Assembly: GCF_012641275.1 (NCBI RefSeq)
Contig: NZ_JABAIA010000002.1
Location: 1,426,001 to 1,490,000 of the forward strand
DNA from: Chitinophaga varians
Lineage (GTDB): Bacteria > Bacteroidota > Bacteroidia > Chitinophagales > Chitinophagaceae
Direction: 5' to 3'
Length of the DNA stretch: 64,000 nt
Shown: positions 16,399-24,595 of the stretch, piece after piece
Layout: every line of letters starts with the position of its first letter
Numbering within the stretch: the stretch's first letter is position 1
The notes under the pieces: model-generated
Database searches by the model: none
Told to the model about the DNA's origin: nothing
What the model saw: the letters and a program-made list of their open reading frames with translations, nothing else
Program-made: the position numbers and the translations under genes

Positions 16399-17031
16399 AT
16401 GACAGAGAATGCAAAAAGTGGAGTGTTATTAATTGAATCACAATATTTTCCGCCAATTAGCTTCTATAAAACTTTAATTAACCACGATATATTACAGATT
16501 GAGAAATATGAACACTATCAAAAGCTCAGTTACAGGAACCGTTGTTACCTCGCCGGGCCAAATGGCCGTATGATCTTAAGTGTGCCTCTCACCCGCGGCA
16601 AGAACCAACGGACCCTGATGAAGGATGTCCGGATCAGTAATGAAGAGAGATGGCAGTCTCTGCACTGGAAAACGCTCGTGTCCGCCTATAGGCGCTCTCC
16701 CTGGTTTGAATATTACGAGGAGGATATGCAGGGACTGTTTGAAAAACAGTTTTCATTTTTGCTCGACTGGAACATGGCCTGTTTTGAATGGGTGAATAAC
16801 AAGCTGGGCCTTAGTCCGGCTATTCAGTTCACAGACAGTTACCAAAAGGTAGTGTCCGGCGTAACAGATGCCCGTGACCGCATTCTGCCGAACGCCCCGA
16901 CGCCGGAGGATGCGCCGCAATACACCCAGGTGTTCCAGGAACGGGTCGGTTTCCTGCCCGACCTGAGCATCCTGGACCTGCTTTTTTGCGAAGGAAAGCA
17001 ATCCCTGACAGTTATAAATGATGGCCAATAA
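16399..17031 (+). CDS. WbqC-like family protein
   Basis: 210 aa cytoplasmic protein of the WbqC family (PF08889-type), recognised by the N-terminal LIESQYFPPISFY and the following YQKLSYRNRC. The family appears in polysaccharide loci of other bacteria, where a role in sugar-nucleotide or aminotransfer chemistry has been guessed, but its reaction is not known. Here it stands alone between a secreted lipoprotein gene and arginine decarboxylase, so context gives no clue. Confidence 0.82.
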   Translation: MTENAKSGVLLIESQYFPPISFYKTLINHDILQIEKYEHYQKLSYRNRCYLAGPNGRMILSVPLTRGKNQRTLMKDVRISNEERWQSLHWKTLVSAYRRSPWFEYYEEDMQGLFEKQFSFLLDWNMACFEWVNNKLGLSPAIQFTDSYQKVVSGVTDARDRILPNAPTPEDAPQYTQVFQERVGFLPDLSILDLLFCEGKQSLTVINDGQ

Positions 17032-17052
17032 ATATTAAATATTTTTATTTAA

Positions 17053-17082
17053 TTTGTTGATTTGTAATTGTTTGTATATTTG
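17053..17082 (+). promoter_or_regulatory. Arginine decarboxylase promoter (TTTG-N18-TATATTTG)
   Basis: TTTG at 17053-17056, an 18-nt spacer and a perfect -7 box TATATTTG at 17075-17082. The predicted leader is about 190 nt and contains a strong hairpin (17103-17109 with 17112-17118). A second -7-like word TAGCTTTG is at 17151-17158. Confidence 0.7.
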
Positions 17083-17273
17083 CCCGGTTGCTGACCTGTT
17101 GCCCGGCAGGACTGCCGGAAAAAAATTACTGCAGCAATCAACAAAATATTTAGCTTTGCAACCAATTTTGCTGGGTTTCAACTGACGTAGGTGTGTAAAC
17201 CAGGAGTTTCCAGCGAGGAAAAGGAGCATTTATCCTGTAGTTTATTTTATTACTAATTCATTTGCAGATTTAA

Positions 17274-18674
17274 ATGAACAACACCTACACCGACCTCGTT
17301 AAACAGACTTTCGAATTCCCCCAGGAGGGCTTTGACGTAAAAGACAACTACCTGGAGTTTAACGGTTTGGATATTAAGGCGCTGATTGACAAGTACGGAA
17401 CGCCTTTTAAGTTGACCTACCTTCCCAAGATCGGAATGCAGATCAACAAGGCAAAAAAGATGTTCCATGATGCCATCAAGAAGAACAGGTACGATGGTAA
17501 ATATTATTACTGCTATTGTACCAAGAGCTCGCACTTCTCCTTTATTATGGAGGAAACCCTGAAACATGGCGTGCACATCGAAACTTCGTTTGCTTATGAT
17601 ATCGATATCGTAAACAAACTGTACGAAAAAAAGAAGATCAACAAAGAGACGTTTGTGCTCTGTAACGGTTTCAAAACAAAAGCCTATACCAGGGCCATAG
17701 CCAGACTGATCAACAGCGGCTTTAAAAATGTGATTCCGGTACTGGACAATAAAGAGGAACTGGAAGACTACAAACGTAATGTCCGGATAAAAGATAAAGT
17801 GAAACTGGGTATCCGTGTAGCCGCGGAAGAAGAACCCAGCTTCGACTTCTATACCTCCCGCCTGGGCGTGCCTCCCCGTGATATCCTCGAATATTATGTC
17901 GACAAGATCAAGGGGAACGAGAAGTTTGAGCTGAAAATGCTGCACTTCTTCATGAACAAGGGGATCAAAGATGATATCTTCTACTGGTCGCAGTTCAACA
18001 GGGTGATCAACCTGTACTGCCAGCTGAAAAAGATCTGCCCTGAACTGGACAGCATCAACATCGGTGGCGGTTTCCCGATCAAACACTCCCTGGGCTTTGA
18101 TTATGATTACAATTACATCGTTAACGAAATTGTAGCCAATATTAAAAGCACCTGCAAAAAGAACAAAGTACCGGTACCGGACATCTACACAGAATTCGGT
18201 TCCTTCACTGTAGGTGAAAGCGGTGCGGTGATCTATAGCGTAGTAGGCGAAAAAATGCAGAACGACAGGGAATCCTGGTATATGATCGACAGTTCTTTCA
18301 TTACCACCCTGCCTGATACCTGGGGTATTGGGGAGAAATTCCTGATGCTGCCTATCAACAAGTGGGACCAGGAGTACCAGGAAGTACACCTGGGAGGACT
18401 TACCTGCGACGGATACGACTTTTATACATCTGAGGAACATATCAACGCGGTATTTTTACCGAAACAACAGCCAAGCGGAGAGCCGCTATACATTGGGTTC
18501 TTCCATACCGGCGCTTACCAGGACCAGCTGAGCGGATATGGTGGTATTAAACACTGCCTGATCCCGTCTCCCAAGCACGTGATCGTGGGATATGATAAAA
18601 ATGGACAGCTGAAAGACTGGTTGTATGCCAAAGAGCAGACTTCCCAGAGCATGTTAAAGATTTTGGGTTATTAA
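17274..18674 (+). CDS. speA: Arginine decarboxylase (PLP, alanine-racemase fold)
   Basis: Converts arginine to agmatine, the first step of one polyamine route. PLP-binding lysine in YYCYCTKSSH (Lys 84), glycine-rich phosphate loop NIGGGFP near 263-269, and C-terminal LGGLTCDGYD with the conserved Cys. The length of 466 aa is shorter than proteobacterial SpeA (about 650) but usual for Bacteroidota. Ornithine or diaminopimelate decarboxylase activity cannot be fully excluded. No agmatine-using gene is adjacent. A long structured leader precedes it and a strong terminator follows. Confidence 0.85.
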   Translation: MNNTYTDLVKQTFEFPQEGFDVKDNYLEFNGLDIKALIDKYGTPFKLTYLPKIGMQINKAKKMFHDAIKKNRYDGKYYYCYCTKSSHFSFIMEETLKHGVHIETSFAYDIDIVNKLYEKKKINKETFVLCNGFKTKAYTRAIARLINSGFKNVIPVLDNKEELEDYKRNVRIKDKVKLGIRVAAEEEPSFDFYTSRLGVPPRDILEYYVDKIKGNEKFELKMLHFFMNKGIKDDIFYWSQFNRVINLYCQLKKICPELDSINIGGGFPIKHSLGFDYDYNYIVNEIVANIKSTCKKNKVPVPDIYTEFGSFTVGESGAVIYSVVGEKMQNDRESWYMIDSSFITTLPDTWGIGEKFLMLPINKWDQEYQEVHLGGLTCDGYDFYTSEEHINAVFLPKQQPSGEPLYIGFFHTGAYQDQLSGYGGIKHCLIPSPKHVIVGYDKNGQLKDWLYAKEQTSQSMLKILGY

Positions 18675-18699
18675 AAAAATGGGTTAGTAATCCTACTGA

Positions 18700-18732
18700 A
18701 AGCCCCCCGATTTTTCGGGGGGCTTCTTTTTT
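18700..18732 (+). terminator. Strong Rho-independent terminator after speA
   Basis: An 11-bp stem (18700-18710 with 18715-18725, loop TTTT) with six G-C pairs in a row is followed by a T run. Confidence 0.92.
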
Positions 18733-18751
18733 ATGTCAGAAAGATACGGGC

Positions 18752-18782
18752 AAAAAAAAGGACTTTCATTGCTGAAAGCCCC
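18752..18782 (-). terminator. Terminator for the orphan membrane-protein gene
   Basis: The minus strand has a CTTTCA/TGAAAG stem extended by GG/CC with a one-base bulge, followed by T8. It is about 290 bp past the stop at 19071. The gap 18783-19070 shows no supportable gene. Confidence 0.65.
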
Positions 18783-19070
18783 ATCCATGGCATAGGTTAG
18801 ATGATGTCCAATAGCATAAGGACAATAGGAAATAATTTGATAGCACAAATATAGTGTAGCCGTTAACGCTGGATAAGACCTAAAAGTTGTAATTTTTTAT
18901 AATCTGTTATTGAGGTGTTTGAATCAATTTTGGGTTAATATAATATTATATCATTTACAAATCATTAACATTTACGCGGGCTTTCAATAGTTTGGCTGTT
19001 GCCATTTTTCCGGGGAGAAGACGGGGGACAGGAAATAAAAAAATATTATATCTCACACAGACGTGTAGTA

Positions 19071-19904
19071 TCAATCTTCCTGCGCTTCGTTGAGATACCC
19101 GATAGCGGCACCACATTGTTTTTCTATTTCGGTGAAACAGGCTTCCAGCAACTCCATTTCGCCTTTCATGAAAGCAGATTTACCTGAGCGGGAAAACCCC
19201 TTCACCAACAGGAACTGCTTGGTAAGGTTCTGGTTGATCAGCGACAGGTGCTGCTTTTGTTTTTCCGCGGTACGCTGCTGTTCCATGGAAATAATGTTGC
19301 GGTAATACTGTCCCAGTGCGCGTATCAGGAACAGCATATACAATATTACCGTTACCGGATTGGAGATCAGCTGAAACTTGTCAGAATAGCCGGAGCTTAC
19401 ATAAACCGGGATACCATTGATTTTAATGTAGGCCACCACAGAGAGGTAGGCGCAAAGGATACCGCACAATACCAGTGCACTCCTGATGTTGACGGTAATG
19501 AAGGCCAGCAGTATGCTCATGGCCCATATGATGGCATAGCGGGGCGAAAGGTCCTGGCTGTTAAAAAAAGAAGAAATAATAGGTATGACCAGCGTACAAC
19601 AGGAAGTGACCATGCCGACCACACGGGCAGCCACACCTTTTCTCAGCAGGTACAGGCCGGTCATCAAAGCGGTGACCAGACAGGGGATCAGCAGCATGTT
19701 GACTTCATTCTGACTGATCATGGCCAGTAACATGATGGGAAACAACAGTAGCGTATAAAAAAAGAGAAAGTCAAAGATGAGCCGGAGTTTCGCCTGTTCA
19801 TAGGTGTCTTCCGTACGTTGCAATACATTGCCGATCACTGCTTTTTCTGAGCTGAGGTAGATGCTCTTGGTGAATATCCAGGCATTCCTGAAATGCTTTG
19901 CCAT
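19071..19904 (-). CDS. Six-helix membrane protein resembling a sensor-kinase input module without a kinase
   Basis: 277 aa. Residues 1-40 are cytosolic, then about six membrane helices up to residue 210, then a coiled-coil stretch (QQRTAEKQKQHLSLINQNL) of the kind linking input and transmitter domains in Bacteroidota histidine kinases. Instead of HisKA/HATPase domains it ends after about 50 more residues. No frameshifted kinase remnant is seen downstream in 18733-19070. It could be an orphan sensor, a partner of another kinase, or an unrelated membrane protein. Function unknown. Confidence 0.7.
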   Translation of the reverse strand: MAKHFRNAWIFTKSIYLSSEKAVIGNVLQRTEDTYEQAKLRLIFDFLFFYTLLLFPIMLLAMISQNEVNMLLIPCLVTALMTGLYLLRKGVAARVVGMVTSCCTLVIPIISSFFNSQDLSPRYAIIWAMSILLAFITVNIRSALVLCGILCAYLSVVAYIKINGIPVYVSSGYSDKFQLISNPVTVILYMLFLIRALGQYYRNIISMEQQRTAEKQKQHLSLINQNLTKQFLLVKGFSRSGKSAFMKGEMELLEACFTEIEKQCGAAIGYLNEAQED

Positions 19905-19980
19905 AGCGCTTGCTTAAGAAAGCAAATTATCGTATTAATATACACCAGTTGATTCAACGTTTGTGTGAATTATACACATA

Positions 19981-20010
19981 TAAAAAGGAGGCACCAGATG
20001 GTACCTCCTT
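19981..20010 (-). terminator. Rho-independent terminator after hsp20
   Basis: An 11-position stem with one mismatch (19985-19995 with 20000-20010, loop AGAT) is followed on the minus strand by a T run. It lies 54 bp past the hsp20 stop. Confidence 0.82.
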
Positions 20011-20063
20011 CAATTAACCCCCATGTTTCGGACAGCTTCCGGTAGGAAGCCATCCTGTATCCC

Positions 20064-20504
20064 TTATTCCACTACTATTTCTTTGGGAGCGTCCTGCTTG
20101 TTTTCCTTTTTGGAAAGGGTCACCTTCAGGATGCCATTATCATATTTCGCCTGAATCCTGTTCACGTCTACCGCATCAGAGATGCTGAAGGAGCGTTTGA
20201 AGGATTTGAAGTTAAACTCGCGGCGTACCTGTTTGTCGCCTTCGGTTTTGGTTTCGGCTTTTCTTTCTGCGCTGATGGTGATGGCTTTTTCATCTGCATT
20301 GATCTTAAAGTCTTCTTTCGCAAAGCCAGGCGCCACTACATCCAGCAGAAACGCGTCTTTGGTTTCTACGATGTTCACAGGAGGATGGGTAGAGAAGAAA
20401 TCGCTGGTCAGGAAATCATCTTTTACATATTTGTTCCATCCATTGTTAAAAATGTCTTCAACTAATCTGGGAAGAGGGCTGTGGTTGAATTTTACGTGTG
20501 TCAT
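20064..20504 (-). CDS. Small heat-shock protein (Hsp20/alpha-crystallin)
   Basis: ATP-independent holdase chaperone that binds unfolding proteins in the cytoplasm. Alpha-crystallin domain from about residue 40, with VAPGFAKEDFKI and the RREFNFKSFKRSFSI strand; the C-terminus carries the A-x-x-I/V-like tail. 146 aa from ATG 20504; the frame is open to 20549 but upstream residues do not belong to the family. No CIRCE or sigma-32 type heat-shock promoter is visible upstream. Confidence 0.92.
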   Translation of the reverse strand: MTHVKFNHSPLPRLVEDIFNNGWNKYVKDDFLTSDFFSTHPPVNIVETKDAFLLDVVAPGFAKEDFKINADEKAITISAERKAETKTEGDKQVRREFNFKSFKRSFSISDAVDVNRIQAKYDNGILKVTLSKKENKQDAPKEIVVE

Positions 20505-20705
20505 AGTCTTTATCAATTTTTTTAGTGTGAAATCAATTTTGTTGTTCAACGATGACTACAGATCAAATGGGATACCATGCCAACAAAACTGCTATTTTGT
20601 TAGTAAAAACGTTACAGATACTGACATTATGTCGTTTTGATTGTTTGATTTGTGTCAAAAAGTCTTTTTGTGAGATCGATTTTTTACTTTTTGCTCCTAT
20701 ATCTT

Positions 20706-20713
20706 TAACTTTG
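20706..20713 (+). promoter_or_regulatory. -7 promoter element of the bacilliredoxin gene
   Basis: TAACTTTG (TANNTTTG) lies 32 nt before ATG 20746. No TTTG at the expected -33 spacing. Confidence 0.5.
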
Positions 20714-20745
20714 TCGAAAATCTTAACACAAAAAACTATAATAAT

Positions 20746-21159
20746 ATGTATCCTGCGGAACTAGTTATGCCTAGAAAGGCTGAGTTGACTGATAATGGAT
20801 TTGACGAGCTGCTGACTTCCGGCAGTGTAGACGATACGCTGAAGAAAGAAGGCACCACGCTGGTAGTAATAAACTCTGTATGTGGCTGCTCTGCTGCCAC
20901 TGCCCGTCCGGGTGTATTGATGGCTGTAGCGCACAGTGAAAAGAAACCGGACAGACTGACGACCGCTTTTGCTGGTTATGACCTGGAAGCTGTACAGCAG
21001 ATCCGTACGCACCTGCTGCCTTATCCTCCATCTTCTCCGTCTATCGCCCTGTTTAAAGACGGACAGTTGGTACATTTCATTGAGCGCCACATGATCGAGG
21101 GCCGTTCAGCACAGATGATTGCTGCGAACCTCGCTGACGCATTTGAACAATATTGCTAA
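20746..21159 (+). CDS. BrxA/BrxB family bacilliredoxin
   Basis: Thioredoxin-fold protein of the YphP/YqiW family that removes bacillithiol (or a related low-molecular thiol) from protein cysteines. The active motif CGC sits in INSVCGCSAATARPG near residues 43-57. 137 aa is the family length. Its presence suggests the cell uses a bacillithiol-type thiol; no bsh genes are in the window. It is divergent from hsp20, which may point to shared stress use, but no common operator is seen. Confidence 0.9.
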   Translation: MYPAELVMPRKAELTDNGFDELLTSGSVDDTLKKEGTTLVVINSVCGCSAATARPGVLMAVAHSEKKPDRLTTAFAGYDLEAVQQIRTHLLPYPPSSPSIALFKDGQLVHFIERHMIEGRSAQMIAANLADAFEQYC

Positions 21160-21285
21160 TACTTTAATTCCGGAATTCCAATTCAGAATTTCGAAATTAC
21201 ATCGTACTTTGGTGGTTTGATTTTCCTTGTTGACTAATTCGGCTTTGTTCATAGGAAAATTCAGATCACCAATTTTTTTTGGGCT

Positions 21286-22584
21286 ATGTATCCTAATTTA
21301 TATTACGCTTTCAGAGATCTGTTCGGTATAGAGATTCCTGTTTTTAAAATCCTTCAGACATTTGGTTTTTTTGTGGCCGTTGCTTTCCTGGCAGGGGCTT
21401 ATGTACTGACAAAAGAATTGAAGCGCCGTGAACAGCTGGGCTGGTTGAAACCTGTTTCCCAGACTGTACTGACGGGCGGTCCGGCCACTACCGGCGAATA
21501 TATCAGCAATGGCATCCTCGGGTTCCTGCTGGGCTGGAAAGGTCTTGGGCTGATACTCAACTGGGACAAAGCGTCCCAGAATTTTCAGGGTTTTATCCTC
21601 TCTGCTGAAGGCAGCTTTCTCGGCGGCCTCGCCGTGGCAGCGATACTGGTCTTCCTCAAATACAACAGCACCAAAAGCCAGAAAGGAACAGCACCCAAAA
21701 AAGAAACCGTGAGCGTATGGCCCCATCAGCGCGTGCCGGACATTATCGTAATGGCAGCTATCGCGGGACTGCTGGGCGCTAAAGTGTTTCATAACCTGGA
21801 GAACTGGAACGATTTTGTTCAGGACCCCATTGGCGCGTTGCTCTCGTTCAGCGGCCTAACCTTCTATGGAGGCCTGATAGTGGCCACGGTCGTGATTTTG
21901 CGATATGCCCGCAAAAAACAGATCAGCATTAAACACCTGATAGACAGTGCAGCGCCGGCCCTTATGCTTGCTTATGCCATCGGCAGGATGGGATGCCAGT
22001 TTGCCGGTGACGGTGACTGGGGCATCTACAACAGCGCCTATATCACCGATACGACCGGTCATGTGGTGCAGGTACAACCTGCTGAATTCAACAATGCTGT
22101 TCAGCGGAATATTGCATTCTTCCAACAACAATACAGCGATACTGCTCATATTCCCCATGCGGCTTTTGCCAAGCCCGCAGCGCTCAGTTTCCTGCCTGAC
22201 TGGTTTTTTGCCTCCGGTTATGCCCATAATGTGGTCAATGAAGGAGTACCAATGCCAGGCTGTGAAGGTCCCTACTGCCGCGTACTGCCCGTTGGCGTAT
22301 ACCCCACACCGTTATATGAGATACTGGCCTGCCTGCTGCTTACCGGCGTGCTCTGGGCTATCCGTAAGAAAATTACCATACCCGGTGTGATCTTCGGGAT
22401 ATATCTCGTACTGAATGGCCTGGAACGTTTCTTCGTGGAAAAAATCCGCGTCAATACGAAGTACAACATTTTTGGCTTTCATCCCACACAAGCGGAAATC
22501 ATCTCTTTTCTGATGATTGTTGGAGGTATTATCTGGATATGGTACTGCCGTAAAAAAAATGCAGCTGTCGCTACAGCTTCCTGA
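21286..22584 (+). CDS. lgt: Prolipoprotein diacylglyceryl transferase, divergent type
   Basis: Inner-membrane enzyme that puts diacylglycerol on the lipobox cysteine of prolipoproteins. About eight membrane helices; Lgt hallmarks are TFYGGLI near 193, the GRMGCQFAGDGDWG signature near 233, YPTPLYE near 346 and LNGLERFFVEKIR near 384. At 432 aa it is longer than E. coli Lgt, with about 95 extra residues between signature and YPTPLYE. The E. coli essential His103, Asn146 and Glu151 positions appear as Tyr, Cys and Asp. Several lipoproteins in the window would be its substrates. A hemerythrin gene follows after 8 bp. Confidence 0.88.
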   Translation: MYPNLYYAFRDLFGIEIPVFKILQTFGFFVAVAFLAGAYVLTKELKRREQLGWLKPVSQTVLTGGPATTGEYISNGILGFLLGWKGLGLILNWDKASQNFQGFILSAEGSFLGGLAVAAILVFLKYNSTKSQKGTAPKKETVSVWPHQRVPDIIVMAAIAGLLGAKVFHNLENWNDFVQDPIGALLSFSGLTFYGGLIVATVVILRYARKKQISIKHLIDSAAPALMLAYAIGRMGCQFAGDGDWGIYNSAYITDTTGHVVQVQPAEFNNAVQRNIAFFQQQYSDTAHIPHAAFAKPAALSFLPDWFFASGYAHNVVNEGVPMPGCEGPYCRVLPVGVYPTPLYEILACLLLTGVLWAIRKKITIPGVIFGIYLVLNGLERFFVEKIRVNTKYNIFGFHPTQAEIISFLMIVGGIIWIWYCRKKNAAVATAS

Positions 22585-22592
22585 TATAGCAT

Positions 22593-23021
22593 ATGCAACG
22601 TCATTCAGCACTAATACCCTTATCGCATGAGCATAAGCGGCTGTTATTTGTATGCCGCTATCTGAAAAGAGATGCGGCGCCCTATGAAGGTTTTCCGCTG
22701 GAAACACAGGCCCGGTTTGAATATATGGTGAAGGTGTTCCAGGAACTGATGGTGCCGCACATTCAGAAAGAAGAATACCTCTTTGAGAAATGCAGCGGCC
22801 ACGATCCCCGGGTGGACGCACTGATCGCAGAGCTGCAGGCAGAACACCGGCTGATCTCCGGTATGTACAGCGCTATTACAGAAAGTACCAGCCTGGAAGA
22901 AGACATGGACAAAATAGCGGTCAGCCTGGAAGCGCATATACGCAAAGAGGAAAGGGTGTTTTTTGAACTGGTCCAGGACGTACTGCCCCATCTGCTGGAA
23001 AATATCCGGTGGGATAACTAA
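22593..23021 (+). CDS. Hemerythrin domain protein
   Basis: Four-helix bundle likely binding a di-iron centre. Ligand motifs are visible: SHEHK near residue 11-15, HIQKEE near 57, AEHR near 84 and HIRKEE near 113. 142 aa, cytoplasmic. Could act in O2/NO sensing or in iron-sulfur repair (a YtfE-like role), but it lacks the YtfE N-terminal ScdA domain. It starts 8 bp after lgt and is probably co-transcribed with it; no functional link is obvious. Confidence 0.85.
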   Translation: MQRHSALIPLSHEHKRLLFVCRYLKRDAAPYEGFPLETQARFEYMVKVFQELMVPHIQKEEYLFEKCSGHDPRVDALIAELQAEHRLISGMYSAITESTSLEEDMDKIAVSLEAHIRKEERVFFELVQDVLPHLLENIRWDN

Positions 23022-23203
23022 AAGTTTTCTATCTTGCTTATACGAACAATGAGTAGTTTCCGTTGCCGGCACTGCCATCGCGGAAATCGGACCCTGTACC
23101 TGTGCACCTTGGTAGCAGTTATTTGTAGTAGTTTTATCCCTATCGTACCAGAACCTTGCATTATCCATTTTTTGTTGAGCTGACAAACCATCCAATCGGT
23201 TTT

Positions 23204-24127
23204 ATGCGAAAGGTTTTTGCATATTGTATAATCACTTGTCTGGTCGTCGCCTCCCGGGCTTTTGCCGGTGCAGGGGAAGATGGCCTGGACCGTTATGACC
23301 TGCTGGGTCCGGAAGACCGGCTCACGGCATCTTTTACTTATCTCGAAGGAAAGGTGGTGCTGAACAATGGTGCCGTACTGTCTGTGCCGGAGGGGTATCG
23401 TTTTCTCAACGCGGTACAGGGCCGGACATTGGTAGAGCGCCTTTGGGGGAACCCGCAGAACCCCGGATTCCTGGGCCTGTTGCTGCCTAAACCCGGCAGC
23501 CGGACAGCAAACGATCTCTTTGGTATCGAAATATCGATGGATGAATCAGGGTACCTGAGTCAGTCCGAAGCGCGGCAGCTTAATTACAATATATTGATGC
23601 AAAAAATGCAACAGCGCCTGGCACAGGATAATAACTGGCGCAGCAGAAGAGGCCTTAATGCGGTTACAGACATGCATTGGGCCTTACCGCCTGTTTACCA
23701 TGAATCTGATAATACCCTGCAACTGGCCCGTATCTTGCAATTGGGCAAAAATACCGCCGTCCTTAATTATGAACTGAGAATGCTTACCCGTTCCGGCGCG
23801 CTGTGTCTGACTGCCGTGGCACCTATCGGTCAGCTGGAACAGTTGCAGGCGCTGATGCCGGCGATGGGTGCCCGGGTGCACCTGCCGATAGGGCAGCGGT
23901 ACCTGGATTTCAATCCCCATACCGACCGGCTGGCCGCGTGGACCGAAAAGATGCGCAGAATGGGCGAGATCCTTGATGCCCATCATTTCTTTCAGGGGCT
24001 GCTTAATACGTGGCTGTTCGTAGCCGTGTCCCTGTTGATGGTTTTGTTTATATATATAATGCAATACGTCCATCGCCGCCGCGAAATGCCTAAGCAGCTT
24101 TTCCGGGTAGATGAGCGACTGAATTAA
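23204..24127 (+). CDS. DUF2167 family membrane-anchored protein
   Basis: Signal peptide or N-terminal anchor (residues 1-20), a periplasmic body with the DUF2167 core (GVVLNNG-like KVVLNNGAVLSVPEGYRFL, then RLWGNP and LLLPKPG), and one C-terminal membrane helix (about 262-285). 307 aa. The family's role is unknown. The frame is open from 23156 but ATG 23204 starts the signal peptide. Upstream 23022-23203 holds no supported gene. Confidence 0.82.
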   Translation: MRKVFAYCIITCLVVASRAFAGAGEDGLDRYDLLGPEDRLTASFTYLEGKVVLNNGAVLSVPEGYRFLNAVQGRTLVERLWGNPQNPGFLGLLLPKPGSRTANDLFGIEISMDESGYLSQSEARQLNYNILMQKMQQRLAQDNNWRSRRGLNAVTDMHWALPPVYHESDNTLQLARILQLGKNTAVLNYELRMLTRSGALCLTAVAPIGQLEQLQALMPAMGARVHLPIGQRYLDFNPHTDRLAAWTEKMRRMGEILDAHHFFQGLLNTWLFVAVSLLMVLFIYIMQYVHRRREMPKQLFRVDERLN

Positions 24128-24404
24128 AATTCCCACTACTATAAACTTCCCCCTTAAGGAAATTTCCTGCCTTGCTTTCCCTTTTTGTTTGCCCTTTAGG
24201 GAGATGCCTGCCGCACCTTTGGACTTCTTCTATATGCTTGTGTTTGCTATTTTGTACCGTTCTTCCGGCCTTTTTAACCGCTTGTACCCCTAATATACCT
24301 TCGGCACTTCCCTGGTTTCCGGGCTGAAACATTTCCTTTTCCGGGTCGTCTTCTTATTGTTCCTGTCACTTATTACCGCTCGTCCCTGTTTACAGACCGT
24401 TCGT

Positions 24405-24446
24405 GTAAAGATTTGGTACTATGTATTACATGGTACATACCTTTAC
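24405..24446 (+). promoter_or_regulatory. PadR-like operator palindrome
   Basis: The 21-bp near-perfect palindrome at 24416-24436 has core ATGTATTACAT flanked by GTAC on both sides, itself flanked by GTAAAG (24405-24410) and CTTTAC (24441-24446). It resembles ATGT/ACAT operators of PadR-type repressors. No padR gene is in the window, so the protein bound is a guess. Confidence 0.5.
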
Positions 24447-24448
24447 AA

Positions 24449-24488
24449 TGTAGTTGATGATCTACTGTAGTTGATAAACTACTGTAGT
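24449..24488 (+). promoter_or_regulatory. Tandem dyads CTACTGTAG (BlaI/MecI-like operator)
   Basis: Two direct copies of a 17-bp unit beginning TGTAGTTGAT (24449-24465, 24466-24482) create two CTACTGTAG palindromes (24462-24470, 24479-24487) and the inverted repeat GTAGTT-GATA-AACTAC (24467-24482). The CTAC/GTAG dyad recalls BlaI/MecI/CopY operators. It lies about 110 bp before the first receptor gene. Confidence 0.5.
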
Positions 24489-24595
24489 ATATTAACCAAG
24501 GTTCTTTAAGAAGGAATTCATGAGAAAACCGACTGAGCAGTAACCAGGAACGATCTAAAATCTAAAAAACCAAAAAATTCTAAATCCGCCCTTAT

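Larger units (their letters stand above)
24128..24595 (+). other. Gene-free pyrimidine-rich region upstream of the tandem receptors
   Basis: A 468-bp gap. The first 270 bp are unusually C/T-rich on the plus strand. From 24405 on it holds two groups of palindromes (listed separately). No TANNTTTG box is clear, so the promoter position is open. Confidence 0.5.

Noticed and set aside
17253..18440. Long minus-strand frame of 395 codons across speA
   Set aside because: Antisense shadow of a clear arginine decarboxylase; no recognisable domain or start signal.
23049..23183. Small Cys-rich plus-strand ORF of about 44 codons between the hemerythrin and DUF2167 genes
   Set aside because: No promoter or conserved motif, and the composition looks accidental.
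24090..24332. 80-codon minus-strand ORF over the end of the DUF2167 gene and the pyrimidine-rich gap
   Set aside because: Explained by the strand's purine bias; no family features.
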